In this document: piece by piece, positions 7,690-17,208 of the stretch
Layout of the letters: each line of letters starts with the position of its first letter
How positions within the stretch are numbered: position 1 is the stretch's first letter
The notes under the pieces: model-generated
Database searches by the model: none
Told to the model about the DNA's origin: nothing
What the model saw: the letters and a program-made list of their open reading frames with translations, nothing else
Program-made: the position numbers and the translations under genes
DNA from: Micromonospora kangleipakensis
GTDB lineage: Bacteria > Actinomycetota > Actinomycetes > Mycobacteriales > Micromonosporaceae
DNA: 64,000 bases
Direction: 5' to 3'
Assembly: GCF_004217615.1 (NCBI RefSeq)
Contig: NZ_SHLD01000001.1
Coordinates: forward strand, 3,596,001-3,660,000

Positions 7690-8913
7690 GTCCGCCTTCC
7701 GACGTCCTGCCGACCATGGCGGTCTCGCCGTGCTGATCGCTGACGGCGGTGAGGCGATCGCGGATATCGACGTGCTGCGCCATCAGCGTGAGGTGTTCGG
7801 GCTGGTGGCCTCGGCCACCACGGTGTGGCGTGCGACGACATCGGCGCGGGACAACTGCGTCGCATCGCCCGAGCCCGCGCCAAGGTGCGTGTCCGGCTGT
7901 GGAAGGTGTTCGGTGGCCCACCGGCCGCGAAGGCGGCCGGCCGGGACATCGGCGCCGGGATGGTCGTGCTGGATGTGGACTCCACGATCGTGATCGCCCA
8001 CAGCGACAAGGACGGTGCCGCGCCGACCTACAAGCACAGCTATGGCTTCCATCCGATCCTGGTGACCTGCGACAACACCGGCGAACTGCTGGTCGTCAAG
8101 CTGCGGCCGGGCAACGCCGGAGCGAACACCGCCCTCGATCACCTGGACGTGCTCAGCGAAGCGATCGCGCAGATCCCCGCCCAGCATCGGCGTCAACTGC
8201 TCATCCGCGGCGACAGCGCGGCGGCCACCCACGCCGTGCTGGACTGGCTCACCGCCGAGAACACCGCCCGGCGGCGGATGGAGTACTCGATCGGCTGGTC
8301 GATCGGCGAATCCGAACGCGCCGCCATCACCGCGCTGGCCGCTTCGGCCTGGTCACCGGCGATCAGCGCCGACGGACAGGTGCGCGACGGCGCCGAGGTG
8401 GCCGAGCTGACCGGCCTGCTTACCCCGTTTGGCTGGCCAGACGGGATGCGGGTGATCGTGCGCCGGGAACGGCCCCACCCAGGCGCGCAGCTGTCGCTGT
8501 TCGAGGAGCGTGACGGCTGGCGCTACACAGCGTTCGTCACCAACACCCCGGCCGGGGCGCTGCAGTGGTTGGAAGCCCGGCACCGCGCGCACGCCCGCGT
8601 CGAGGACCGGATCCGCTGCGCCAAGGACACCGGCCTGCGCCGGCTACCCTCCCGCGAGTTCCCCATCAACCAAGCCTGGTGCGCCTCCGCCGCGATCGCC
8701 GCTGACCTGATCGCCTGGCTGCAGATCCTCGCCCTCGACGGCGACCTCGCCTAGGCCGAGCCGAAACGGCTGCGCTACCGCGTCCTGCACACCGCCGCCC
8801 ACCTGACCCGCGGCCAACGTCGCCGCTGGCTACGCATCCCCGCCACCTGGCCCTGGGCCGCCCAGATCACCGCCGCGTTCACCCGGATCGCGGCGATCCC
8901 CGCACCCGGCTGA
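7690..8913 (+). pseudogene. IS1380-family transposase, damaged
   Basis: The sequence starts inside the family N-terminal region (GGLAVLIADGGEAIADIDVL, then ASATTVWR). It changes frame near 7830 and continues through the core (VVLDVDSTIVIAHSDKDGAA, YKHSYGFHPILVTCDNTGE, LLIRGDSAAATHAVLDWL, GWSIGESERAAI). An in-frame TAG at 8752-8754 interrupts the C-terminus, whose sense continues to TGA 8911-8913 (HLTRGQRRRWLRIPATWPWA). The first part of the gene is missing. Three lesions make it inactive. Confidence 0.75.
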
Positions 8914-9039
8914 CCCAACCCAGCCGCTATCCCGACGACCGGAGGACCCAGGAGACCACGCCCACCGCCGCGACAGACGGCCCCTCACCATGCCCAGCCG
9001 ACACAACCCATCAACGGAATACGATTAATGTGGCCGGGC

Positions 9040-9110
9040 GAACAGAGCAGGCGAAACCCACGAATCATCGAGGCTGGGCGGATTGATCAACGAATATTGG
9101 CAGGCAGCGC
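9040..9110 (+). pseudogene. Transposase C-terminal scrap ('IS-B' type)
   Basis: The plus frame reads RLGGLINEYWQAAQ, matching the C-terminal end (VLGGLIIEYERAA) of the complete element at 15.1-16.3 kb. Nothing else of the gene remains. The 125 bp between this and the IS1380 remnant hold nothing I recognise. Confidence 0.5.
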
Positions 9111-9139
9111 AGCCGAACCGACTTTACGAGCCACAGGGT

Positions 9140-10120
9140 TCAGTCGGCCTCGTGGACTTTCACCGCAATCGGGAAGTGGTCGGAGAAGCCGTCGGGGTTG
9201 ACTGCCTTTCCCATTCCGCCGAACGGTAACGGGCTGGCGTACGTGCCGGTGCTTGCCATCCCCGGGAAGCGAACGATCTCGACGCTGTCGGTTACCGCCA
9301 GGATGGTGGAGGTATCGCTGACCATGTTCCGGTTGATCAGGAACTGGTCGAGCACGTTGGTGAAGTTGTCGAAGTAGAACGTGCCCTCCCCGGCACCGAC
9401 AATCGGCCACATCAAGTTCCACAACCTTGGGATGTCGGCACGGACTACCTTGGCAGGTTGGCGGGTGCTCAATGCGTGGCGGACCAGGGACTCATCGAAC
9501 GGCTCATCGTTGAAGTCCCCCATCACCAGGGCCGGGGTGTGCTCGCCGTGGACCTCCCACACCCGCTGATGAAAGTAGGCGAGGGTTTCCCCGGCGATAG
9601 CACGGTAGCCAGCCGACTCTGCCTGCCCGCCGCTGCGCGAGGGCCAGTGGTTACCGAAGACCGCCCAGGTACGGCCCCGGTGCGTGCGGAAGTTGACCTG
9701 GACGATCTCTCTGGTGGCCGTACGGCGCATGACCACGTGCTGGAATCGCTCGCCGACGGGGGCGCTCAGCAGCGCCGGGTCGAACAGGAACGCGATGTCG
9801 ATCCCCCGCTCGTCGGCAGTGTCGGCGTGAACGACCTGATAGTTGCGCTGCGGCAGTCGGGCGTTGACTACCCCGGCGAGCCGACCTACGACGACCTCGT
9901 TCTCCACCTCGCAGATGCCCAGCAGGTCCGGGCCGGCGCCGGCGTTCATCCGCGAGATGACCGACGCCAACTGGTCGATCTTGCGATCACGTAGGGCGGC
10001 GGTCCATCCCACGATCGACTTGCCGAGCACGCGGGCGAGTTTCTCGCTGCGCCGTGGTGAGTTCTCCTCGTCGAACAGGTTCTCGACGTTCCACCAGGCC
10101 ACATAGTAGGTCGACGTCAT
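9140..10120 (-). CDS. Endonuclease/exonuclease/phosphatase family protein
   Basis: 326 residues from ATG 10120 with GGGAGG upstream. The EEP-fold motifs appear in order: AWWNVENLF (metal-binding Asn), GICEVENE (Glu), TWAVFGNHWPSRSG (His), PALVMGDFNDEPFD (Asp/Asn) and the final FSDHFPIAV (Asp-His). These are the residues used by DNase I-like nucleases and phosphodiesterases. No signal peptide is visible. The gene stands alone between IS debris and a 435-bp intergenic region. The substrate (nucleic acid, phosphoester or phosphoinositide) cannot be told from sequence. Confidence 0.85.
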   Translation of the reverse strand: MTSTYYVAWWNVENLFDEENSPRRSEKLARVLGKSIVGWTAALRDRKIDQLASVISRMNAGAGPDLLGICEVENEVVVGRLAGVVNARLPQRNYQVVHADTADERGIDIAFLFDPALLSAPVGERFQHVVMRRTATREIVQVNFRTHRGRTWAVFGNHWPSRSGGQAESAGYRAIAGETLAYFHQRVWEVHGEHTPALVMGDFNDEPFDESLVRHALSTRQPAKVVRADIPRLWNLMWPIVGAGEGTFYFDNFTNVLDQFLINRNMVSDTSTILAVTDSVEIVRFPGMASTGTYASPLPFGGMGKAVNPDGFSDHFPIAVKVHEAD

Positions 10121-10555
10121 GCCAGCCCTCCCCGGGTCGCCGCGGGAGCGGACGCCACGATTCGACCACACCAACGTCACCGGAGGTGCCCGTTAGTCGC
10201 CAACGCGACCAGGTCCTTCCAGGACACGGCATCGCTCGGCAGTCGCCCTGGGCAACCGCTGGAGCGAAGCAACCACGACTACCGGCCGCGTGGCTCGGGT
10301 CCGTCGAACTCGAAGGCGTCGACTAACACGCCGTCGTCAGCCGACTCGGGATACTTGCGCTCGGCGTCCGATCGGCGTGTGACCGCTGCGCCGTCCCGGC
10401 GTCCCGGAACTTGTCAAGGTCGGTGGGACCTACTACTACGACGCGCTCAACCCACCGACGACAACGTCAGTAGAGCCCAAAAGCCGATGCCGGTCCGGCG
10501 CCGGTTGGCTTAGCGTGGATAGGGTAGGTTTCGACACCTGCAATAGGGGGCCGGT
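10121..10555. other. Intergenic region
   Basis: 435 bp between divergent genes. I see no coding sequence, repeat or tRNA. It presumably holds promoters for both neighbours, but no convincing pair of -35/-10 boxes stands out. Confidence 0.4.
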
Positions 10556-11254
10556 ATGCGGACACCCACCTTCCGCTTCGTTCGCCGAGCCGCCAAATTA
10601 GGCGTTCCGCTCTTTGTCGCGATCATGCTTGGCGCCTGTAACAGTCCGGCGCTGCAAGGCCCCGATTCAGGACTAGGTTCCAGCACAAGTCCCGCTCCGG
10701 CGCCTGGCGCCGACTCTCAGTCTGGCCCGGGCGCAGCCTCAAGCTACACACGCACGCCTCAGCCGGCGCCGCTGCCGAAGAAGAAGTACACATGGGGATT
10801 GCCGACCGGCGATGTGGCTCCGCAGGAGCAGGAACGGGACGTCTACGACCAGCTGCGACGGGGCCGGTGCCGAGCCGCGCAAGATGAGCTCAACCGCACC
10901 TGGTTTACCTTCTTCACTCCGCGCAACGTGCTGTTGGCTCAGGCTGCCATCTACTTCTGCCAGGGCAATGTCGAGCGGGGCACCAGGACGTTTCTCCGAG
11001 CGAAAGGCTATGGCTGGCAAGGCCTTCTGCCAGATCCTGAACCCCGCGCAGCGTGCGAATATTACAAGTCCGCGTCGAGCCTGATCTACCAGCGGCCCCG
11101 CAGCGCCTACACGTGCCCTGGGGGCCAGTCTCCGCCGTGGACAAAAGAGCCGAGGAAAGATCCGGTCGGCAATCTGTCGCCGTCCCCGCTGGCGCCGCCC
11201 GAAGTGGTGCCACCTGATCCGACCGAGTCGACGTCGTCCCAGTCGCCGTCGTGA
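10556..11254 (+). CDS. Putative lipoprotein with Pro-rich flanks
   Basis: 232 residues from ATG 10556 (GGGGG upstream). The signal region (LGVPLFVAIMLGAC) ends in a lipobox with Cys at about 29, so export and lipid anchoring are likely. A Ser/Pro/Gly-rich linker follows. The folded part, roughly 75-185, has the look of a helical repeat: RDVYDQLRRGRCRAAQDEL, NVLLAQAAIYFCQGNVERG, with several Cys. The tail is Pro/Ser-rich. The stop overlaps the next start by 4 bp (GTGA), so it is co-translated with the membrane protein. Function unknown. Confidence 0.75.
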   Translation: MRTPTFRFVRRAAKLGVPLFVAIMLGACNSPALQGPDSGLGSSTSPAPAPGADSQSGPGAASSYTRTPQPAPLPKKKYTWGLPTGDVAPQEQERDVYDQLRRGRCRAAQDELNRTWFTFFTPRNVLLAQAAIYFCQGNVERGTRTFLRAKGYGWQGLLPDPEPRAACEYYKSASSLIYQRPRSAYTCPGGQSPPWTKEPRKDPVGNLSPSPLAPPEVVPPDPTESTSSQSPS

Positions 11255-12168
11255 GCCGACCCGCAGCGACGAGCCCGACAGGTTGGCGGGCGATCCAACA
11301 ACAGCGCCACCGGGCAACCCCGGCGGCGTCGGCCGATGGCCATGACAACGGGCAAGGGTTTGTCGGTCGGCTAGCCCTCCTGCTATTGGCCAACCTGAGC
11401 GCCTTGACCGCACTGCTGGTGTACTTCGGCTGGCGGCGCAGCAAGACCCAGGCCCAAGCGCTCGGCATCGACGAGAGCCTGTTTAGCATGACTACTCAGG
11501 AGTACGTGCTGCGCAGCGTCGGTCCGGTCTTCGGCCTGCTGGCCCTGCTTGGGGTAGCAGGGTTCGCCTGGCTGTGGATTGACCACGGGATAACCCGGAT
11601 GATCGGCGGCCGCCCCCACGCCGTACGCTGGCTCAGCCGCATCCTGGCCACCGTATGGCCTATCCCGCTGACCCTGGCCTACGTCGCCGCATTCCGGTGG
11701 AGCGCCCAGGGGTACGTGGCGTTCCCGCTCAGCATCGCCGCTGGACTGCTGCTCCTGCTCTACCGGGCGCACCTTAACCGTGAGTACACCGGCAGGGAGC
11801 AATCCCACTACGATCTTCTGCGAGGGCTCATTGCGCTCGGCACGGCGGCCTGCCTCTTCTGGTCGGCCTCGAACTACGCGGAGGTGCAAGGCGACTCGCT
11901 GGCCCGCGATTTCGCCGATCAGTTGTCAGGCCAGGTCGGCGTGGTGGTCTACAGCACTAATCCGCTGCACATAGATGCGCCCGGAGTCCGCACCGAGGTC
12001 GTCGGTCCGGACCAGACCGCGTTCCGATACCGGTACTCGGGGTTGCGAATGATGGATCGCAGGGGCGGCAAATACTTTCTCGTGCCAGCCGACTGGACGC
12101 TCACGCGGGGAGTCGTGATTGTGTTGCCCGACGACAATCGGATCCGGTTAGAGTTCGTTCGCAGCTGA
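11251..12168 (+). CDS. Hypothetical membrane protein paired with the lipoprotein
   Basis: 305 residues from GTG 11251, overlapping the upstream lipoprotein stop. Hydrophobic segments: LALLLLANLSALTALLVYFG, GPVFGLLALLGVAGFAWLW, ILATVWPIPLTLAYVAAF, FPLSIAAGLLLLLYR and LIALGTAACLFWSA, giving about five membrane passes. A soluble C-terminal domain of about 95 residues follows (GVVVYSTNPLHIDAPG, LVPADWTLTRGVVIVLPDD). The pairing with a lipoprotein suggests an envelope complex. I recognise no family. Confidence 0.75.
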   Translation: MSRPAATSPTGWRAIQQQRHRATPAASADGHDNGQGFVGRLALLLLANLSALTALLVYFGWRRSKTQAQALGIDESLFSMTTQEYVLRSVGPVFGLLALLGVAGFAWLWIDHGITRMIGGRPHAVRWLSRILATVWPIPLTLAYVAAFRWSAQGYVAFPLSIAAGLLLLLYRAHLNREYTGREQSHYDLLRGLIALGTAACLFWSASNYAEVQGDSLARDFADQLSGQVGVVVYSTNPLHIDAPGVRTEVVGPDQTAFRYRYSGLRMMDRRGGKYFLVPADWTLTRGVVIVLPDDNRIRLEFVRS

Positions 12169-12404
12169 CCCGCGCCATCGATGAATGGCTGGAGCCGAAA
12201 CTGTTCAGCTAGTTTGAGGTAGCTTGTCCTTGTAGGTGCCGGAAATACCGTCCGGGCAGGTCAAGGGGCCCGTCGGTATTCGTGGAGGTTGCCTGTGGGG
12301 CTCGCAAAGTCGTTTCGGCTACGCTGCCTGTGGGGTGCCAATACTCAGCCAAGCCCGCGACCTGGGCATTTTCCGAATTATGCCCGGCGACGGCGTTCTG
12401 AAGA

Positions 12405-12447
12405 TGAACGCGTTCAGATTAGGAGACATGGTTCCTGAACGCGTTCA
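12405..12447. promoter_or_regulatory. Two perfect TGAACGCGTTCA palindromes around a start codon
   Basis: The 12-bp palindrome TGAACGCGTTCA occurs at 12405-12416 and again at 12436-12447, centres 31 bp apart (about three helical turns). Between them lies AGGAGACATG, a ribosome binding site and ATG (12428). This is typical of an autoregulated operator, for example of a TetR-family repressor. The gene that started at 12428 is not recognisable beyond about 20 codons and seems lost to IS activity. It is not a LexA box, whose half-sites are spaced by four bases. Confidence 0.5.
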
Positions 12448-12493
12448 AGTCGATCATGTAGGTCGATCGAGATGGGAGACGGAGTGCCAGGTC

Positions 12494-12527
12494 ACAGGCT
12501 CGGCCGAGCTTTCGGCACCCGCAGGGG
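12494..12527. repeat. Solitary IS-A-like terminus
   Basis: Reading leftward from 12524 the sequence is TGCGGGTGCCGAAAGCTCGG, close to the IS-A end TGCGGGTGCCGAAAACCTCA. No transposase coding lies beside it. It is probably a scar left after deletion of an IS copy. Confidence 0.4.
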
Positions 12528-12533
12528 TCGACG

Positions 12534-12829
12534 ATGATGGTCAGCATCGTCGTGATGCTGGGGGCGCAGGTTTACCGGTATCGGCGCCGGTCGACGGTCG
12601 AGGAGCGCGTGCGCACGCGCTGGCCAGTGCTGGCGACGGTCCTGGCCGTCGCCGGGTTCGCCGTCACGGCGCTTGTCGACGACGGGCGTGTCGGGGAGGG
12701 CAGCGAGCTGAGCATTGTGGTTGCCAGCGTGCTCGGGGTGCTGCCCTCGTATGGGTTCGCGGTGGCGCTGGCGGCGCCGACCCTGACCAACGTCGACGCG
12801 GCGCTTCGCAACGTCCGAGCCGCCAGATT
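12534..12829 (+). pseudogene. Membrane-domain fragment, possibly of a sensor kinase
   Basis: From ATG 12534 the frame gives VSIVVMLGAQVYRYRRRST, a soluble stretch, then WPVLATVLAVAGFAVTALV and IVVASVLGVLPSYGFAVALA. The QVYRYRRxST segment before a hydrophobic helix resembles the membrane input region of some sensor kinases; I hold this loosely. The frame is cut at about 12830 by an IS-A remnant. A solitary IS-A terminus lies just upstream, so both ends are lost. Confidence 0.35.
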
Positions 12830-13045
12830 GCACCCGTCAGGCGAGCTGGTGGCGCAGCGCAAGAATCTCGACGTTCTTGTCGGAATCGCTCGTCGGCAGC
12901 AGCCGGATGAGGGTGAACACGCTCGTCAGCGCCAGGTAGGGCAGTCGCAGTAGCACGATCGATCATCCTGGCGTACCGCGTATCTCGGCCTTCAGCTGTA
13001 TCCGGGAACCGCAAGTCACAGCCCATGGATGGCGTTTTCGGCACC
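12830..13045 (-). pseudogene. IS-A transposase, 5' remnant
   Basis: From GTG 12956 the minus frame reads VLLRLPYLALTSVFTLIRLL then DKNVEILALRHQLA and stops at TGA 12837 (40 codons). The right end of the element is visible at 13034-13048 (GTTTTCGGCACCCACA). Everything downstream of the N-terminal coiled region is deleted. Confidence 0.6.
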
Positions 13046-13088
13046 CACAACGTCACTTCACGAAATCCTCGGCGGTGGGCTGCCGCTA

Positions 13089-13844
13089 TTACGTGGTCTC
13101 GGTACGGTGGAATGCCTGCTCAATGTACGAGGCTGCGGCGAGCAGTGGGCGGGCGAGGCGTTCGACGGCAAGGCTTCCGGTCCGGCCGCTCACACCGACG
13201 ACGCCGATGATCCGCCGGTCCGGGCCGTGCACGCCGGCGGCGATGCAGTTGTATCCGCGCATGGACTCTTCATGTTCGATGGCGACACCGGCGTTGCGGG
13301 CTGTGTCGATGGCGGCGAGAACCTTTTCCGGCTGGGTGGGGGTGTACGGCGTCATCCTTGGCAGGGGTCGCGAGCGTAGGTATTCCGTCAGGTCCGGCCG
13401 GTCGCCGAGAAGGATCCGCCCGGACGCGGTGGCCAGGAAATGCGCGCCGCGGATTGCGGTCGGCCAGGGCCGGCGCATGTCGTCCACCCGGTCGGTTCCG
13501 AAAGCGGTTTCCAGCACCACGTTGGTCGTCTCAGTGAAGACGGACAGCCAGACGATCTCACGGGTACGCGCGAAGAGATCTTGTACGTACGGGGTGGCAG
13601 CCTGGCGCAGGCCCTGCTGCCAGGCGGCCTGGGCGCCGAACTCCAGCAGACGCGGGCCCAACCGGTAGCCGGTGGCGTCGCGGTTGAGCATTCCACGGGC
13701 GGCCAGATCGGCCGCGATACGCCGAACGGTCGGCTTCGGAATGCCGGTGTGACGGGTCAGCGCGGCCAGCGTCGCCGCCTCCTCGAGGGCGCCGACCGCC
13801 TCGAGCACCGCCATCACCCGGCCTGTGACGGTGTGGTCGTCCAT
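13089..13844 (-). CDS. IclR-family transcriptional regulator
   Basis: 251 residues from ATG 13844. The N-terminal winged helix runs roughly 5-65 (VTGRVMAVLEAVGALEE, HTGIPKPTVRRIAADLAARG, YRLGPRLLEFG), followed by an IclR effector domain (ATPYVQDLFARTREIVWLSV, GRILLGDRP, GYNCIAAGVHGPDRRIIGVV, ending in LARPLLAAASYIEQAF). Length and order match the family. No catabolic genes adjoin it now: it sits between IS debris and a secreted protein, so its target is unclear. Confidence 0.88.
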   Translation of the reverse strand: MDDHTVTGRVMAVLEAVGALEEAATLAALTRHTGIPKPTVRRIAADLAARGMLNRDATGYRLGPRLLEFGAQAAWQQGLRQAATPYVQDLFARTREIVWLSVFTETTNVVLETAFGTDRVDDMRRPWPTAIRGAHFLATASGRILLGDRPDLTEYLRSRPLPRMTPYTPTQPEKVLAAIDTARNAGVAIEHEESMRGYNCIAAGVHGPDRRIIGVVGVSGRTGSLAVERLARPLLAAASYIEQAFHRTETT

Positions 13845-14125
13845 GGCGTCAATGATCGCGTACCGAAACCCTCCAGCGTGTCGGATCTACGACGCGGCCG
13901 GGATCGGCGCGGTGTCGGACCTCCTCGAACGCCCGGACGCCGAACGCCGAGGCGAACTGGCAGTCGTGTCAGTGAGTGATTCGCAAATCTGGACCGTCCA
14001 TATCGACGGCTCTATCCTGTGCATAACTCACGCCCCGATCCAGGGAGCACTGCGTCCACGGTGGTCGCGACGAGTTATTCCACGACGGGCTTGATCGCCA
14101 TATCAGACGAGATAGGAGTTTCCCG

Positions 14126-15046
14126 ATGAAACGACCAAGGCGTGGAGCGGCGGTCTTGGCAATTGTGGCTCTCGCGACCGTCGCGACCATCGCGTTTGCG
14201 CCCGCTGCGGGCGCAACCTTCCCAGGCCGCAATGGCCTCATCGCCTTCCAGGCCGAAACAGAGCAGGGGCTGCAGATCTTCACCGTTCGGGCGAACGGGC
14301 ACCAGTTGCACCAGATCACCCACGTCGACGGCGCCGCGGCCCTCCCGGACTGGTCCCCGGATGGGCGCCGGATCGCGTTCACACTCAACGAGTGTTCGGT
14401 GGCCATCATGGACGCCGACGGAGGCGACCTCAGCGTTCTCGCCGAGGATCCGGGTCTCTGCCAGGGTGATGCGTCCTTCACTCCGGACGGTTCGAGGCTC
14501 GTGTACACCCGCTTCGACGTCGCCTTGGAGGTCGAGCAGATCTGGAGCATGGATGTCGACGGCTCCGACAAGCGGTTCATCACCGACCCTGGTGGGCCCG
14601 ATCCGAACGTCTCGCCCGATGGTCGGAAGACCAGTTTCAAGGGCCCGCCCGACGGCGCCTTGTTCGTAGCGAACATCGACGGCAGCGGCATTGTCCAGAT
14701 CTCGCCGTCGATCTCGGTCACCTACAAGCACGACTGGTCGCCGGACGGCCAGCACCTGGTCGTTAGTGACAACTCTGAGCCTGCCCCGGATGAAGCCGTC
14801 AACATTGTGACGGTCCGGCCGGACGGCAGCGACTGGACCTACTTGACGCATTACCCGGCTGGGTTCCGCGCCAACGTGGGCGGCTACTCGCCGGATGGTC
14901 AGTGGATCGTCTTTAGGCTCGAGGGCCCGGGCCTGGTGCCTACGATGTACCGGATCCGCCCCGACGGGTCGGACCTCCACAAGATCTTCCAGTCGTCAAC
15001 GATCGTCCCCCGGTTCATCGACTGGGGGCCGGCAGCGCGGCACTGA
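14126..15046 (+). CDS. Secreted TolB-like beta-propeller (PD40 repeat) protein
   Basis: 306 residues from ATG 14126, AGGAG upstream. A signal peptide (AAVLAIVALATVATIAF, cleavage after GATA- or AGA-type sequence near 30) precedes repeated blades with the WSPDG/SPDG signature: LPDWSPDGRRIAFT, ASFTPDGSRLVYTR, NVSPDGRKTSF, DWSPDGQHLVVSD, GGYSPDGQWIVFRL, alternating with DGSD/DGSG turns. This is the PD40/TolB propeller, probably six blades. It is exported and likely mediates binding; no catalytic residues are suggested. Confidence 0.8.
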   Translation: MKRPRRGAAVLAIVALATVATIAFAPAAGATFPGRNGLIAFQAETEQGLQIFTVRANGHQLHQITHVDGAAALPDWSPDGRRIAFTLNECSVAIMDADGGDLSVLAEDPGLCQGDASFTPDGSRLVYTRFDVALEVEQIWSMDVDGSDKRFITDPGGPDPNVSPDGRKTSFKGPPDGALFVANIDGSGIVQISPSISVTYKHDWSPDGQHLVVSDNSEPAPDEAVNIVTVRPDGSDWTYLTHYPAGFRANVGGYSPDGQWIVFRLEGPGLVPTMYRIRPDGSDLHKIFQSSTIVPRFIDWGPAARH

Positions 15047-15122
15047 GGCCCGAGGAACGAAGAAAGGGAGCGAGCCTTGCGGCCGCTTCCTCTTCGCGCT
15101 CGCCCGTGTTGGTTCCGGCGGC

Positions 15123-16316
15123 GTGTCGGGTTCCAAAACCCTGTCGTCTGGTCTGGGCTGGGCTTCTATGCGGCTCGTTCGTACTCGATGATCAGTCCGC
15201 CCAGGACGGGACGGCGTTTGATCCGCTCGTGGGTTAGGTCAACTACAGGGCGATCGGAGCGCGGGGGCTGCAACTGCAGCGCTCGGTGAGGACGCCGCCC
15301 GTTGTAGTGACGGGCGTATTCGCCGAGTGTTCGGCGTAGATGACGCTCTCCGAGGATGAGCAGGCGATCGGTGATCTCCCTGCGGACGGTGCCGACGAAC
15401 CTTTCGGCGAAGGCGTTGGCCCGCGGGCCGCGCGGTGGGATCCTGCACACGGTGATGCCGGCGTCGGACAGCACCGCGTCGAAGGCGGCGGTGAACTGCC
15501 CAGCCCGGTCACGGATGAGGAATTTGAATTGGTCGGCGCGTTCGCCCAGGTCCATGAGCAGGTTGCGGGCCGCCTGGGTGGTCCACGGCCCGTCCGGGTT
15601 GGCGGTGATGCCGAGGATGTGCACGTAGCGGCTGTCCACCTCTATTACGAAGAACACGTACAGGCGCTTGAGGGTGATTGCGCAGTCCACATGGAAGAAG
15701 TCACAGGCGAGCATGGTCGATGCTTGGGTGCGCAGGAAGCGCCGCCAGGTGGTGTGGTCACGGCGTACCGGCGTCGGCGGTATCTCGCAGCGTTTGAGGA
15801 TCCGGCGGATGGTGGAGGTGCCAACACGGTGGCCGAGGCCGAGCAGTTCGCCTCGGATTCTCTGGTAGCCCCAGCCGGGATTATCTCGGGCCATCTGCTC
15901 AACCAGGGCGGCGATGGCTGGGTCGACCGGCGGGCGGCCGGGCCGATGAGGGTAGGTCCAGTGGCGGGCCACCAGCCGCCGATGCCAACGAAGCACCGTG
16001 GCCGGGGTGACGAGCCGGTGCCGCTTCAACGCCCGGGGCAGGAGTCTGATCAGGGCGGCGAGCACGGCGCGGTCGGCCCAGTCCAGACGTGGCCTGGGGT
16101 TCTGGCGGAGCAGGACCGCGTTCTCGTGACGGAGAACCAAGATCTCCACGTCTTTGGCCGCGCTGGTGCGGGTCATCAGGGTGAGCCAGCCGGCGATGCG
16201 GCAGAGCACGAGGTAGAGAAGTCGTAGCGACACGAGCAACGATCATGCCCGGCGACACTGTCGGACATCGGATCCGGCCAGGTCAGCTACGGTGACGCGG
16301 TTTTGGAACCCCACAC
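15123..16316 (-). mobile_element. Complete insertion sequence 'IS-B'
   Basis: Terminal inverted repeats GTGTCGGGTTCCAAAACC (15123) and, inward from 16316, GTGTGGGGTTCCAAAACC. Length 1194 bp with one full-length transposase gene. It has inserted into a BTAD-domain gene: coding for that protein begins immediately outside the right end. Scraps of related copies occur at about 9.05 and 27.1 kb. Confidence 0.8.
15166..16239 (-). CDS. Integrase-core (DDE) transposase of IS-B
   Basis: 357 residues from TTG 16239 (GTG 16233 is an alternative start). N-terminal coiled segment (AAKDVEILVLRHENAVLLRQ), helix-turn-helix region (TPATVLRWHRRLVARHW), linker (WGYQRIRGELLGLGHRV), and catalytic residues D in LACDFFHVDCA, D in LIRDRAGQF and E in NAFAERFVGTV. 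No frameshift. It is the only undamaged integrase-core transposase in the window, so this copy may still be active. Confidence 0.85.
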   Translation of the reverse strand: MLVSLRLLYLVLCRIAGWLTLMTRTSAAKDVEILVLRHENAVLLRQNPRPRLDWADRAVLAALIRLLPRALKRHRLVTPATVLRWHRRLVARHWTYPHRPGRPPVDPAIAALVEQMARDNPGWGYQRIRGELLGLGHRVGTSTIRRILKRCEIPPTPVRRDHTTWRRFLRTQASTMLACDFFHVDCAITLKRLYVFFVIEVDSRYVHILGITANPDGPWTTQAARNLLMDLGERADQFKFLIRDRAGQFTAAFDAVLSDAGITVCRIPPRGPRANAFAERFVGTVRREITDRLLILGERHLRRTLGEYARHYNGRRPHRALQLQPPRSDRPVVDLTHERIKRRPVLGGLIIEYERAA

Positions 16317-17208
16317 GCTGCGAGAAGCGCAGACCGGTGAACCGCCCGCCATCGCCCCACCAGCCGTACCGGTCACCGTCGTTCCGCTGCACACCAGCCG
16401 AAACGACACCAAGCCCGACGACCAGCCTGCTCCGGCCACGGCGCCGCCCGCCGACACCACCACCGGCAAAGCACGACTCCGGGTGCTCGGACAGCCGCGG
16501 ATCGACAACATCACCAAGCCCGGCCGGCCGCTGCGCGCCAAAGCCCTCGAACTCGCCGTATTCCTTGCCTGCCACCCCGACGGCGTCACCACCCGCGACA
16601 TCGGCGAATACCTCGAACCCGACGCCCGCATCAGCCAAGCCGACCAACGCGTCCACACCAACGCCTCAAACCTGCGACACGTACTCGGCCGCGCCGGCAC
16701 CGCAGAGACGAAGAACGCCTACGTCATCAAGACCGCCGGACGGTACCGGCTCGACCCGGCCACCGTGGACGTCGACGTGTGGACCCTTCGCGATCTCATG
16801 CACCGCGCGACCATCGCCACCGAGCCGCGCCGCCGGGAGCTCCTCACCGCCGCCTGCGACCTCTACACCGCGCCGCTGGCCGAGAGCCAGGACTACGAGT
16901 GGTTGCAGCCGCACCGGGAAACGGTCCGCCGCTGGGGCACCGAAGCCCACCTGCTGCTCGCCGACGACCTGCTCGACCACGACCCGCAAGCCGCATCCGA
17001 CCTACTCGACAAGGCCATCGAACTCGACCGGTACAACGAAGCCCTCTACACCAAGGCCATGCACGCCCGCCACGCCATCGCCGACGCCGACGGCATCCGG
17101 ACCCTGCTGCGCGCCCTGACCAGGGCCCTCGCGGACCTCGACGCCGAACCACAGGACGACACGATCACGCTGGCCACCCGGCTCCGCACCAGCCCGGACG
17201 ATAGGTAA
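16317..17208 (+). pseudogene. BTAD-type regulator, C-terminal fragment cut by IS-B
   Basis: The open frame enters from the IS end (a TTG at 16303 lies inside the inverted repeat). After a Pro-rich linker it carries a winged-helix region (ARLRVLGQPRI, AKALELAVFLACHPDGVTTR, NAYVIKTAGRYRLD) and a bacterial transcriptional activator domain (LTAACDLYTAPLAESQDYEW, LLLADDLLDHDPQAASDLL, DRYNEALYTKAMHARHA). This matches the C-terminal third of large membrane or LysM-containing BTAD proteins often seen on actinomycete mobile elements. The N-terminal part is missing. Confidence 0.65.

Noticed and set aside
9140..10120. Nuclease partner of the trypsin/hydrolase fusion in a defence operon
   Set aside because: The two genes are separated by 1.5 kb of IS1380 and other debris with no shared operon, so a functional link is not supported.
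12405..12447. LexA (SOS) boxes
   Set aside because: GAAC and GTTC half-sites are separated by two bases, not the four found in actinobacterial LexA boxes.
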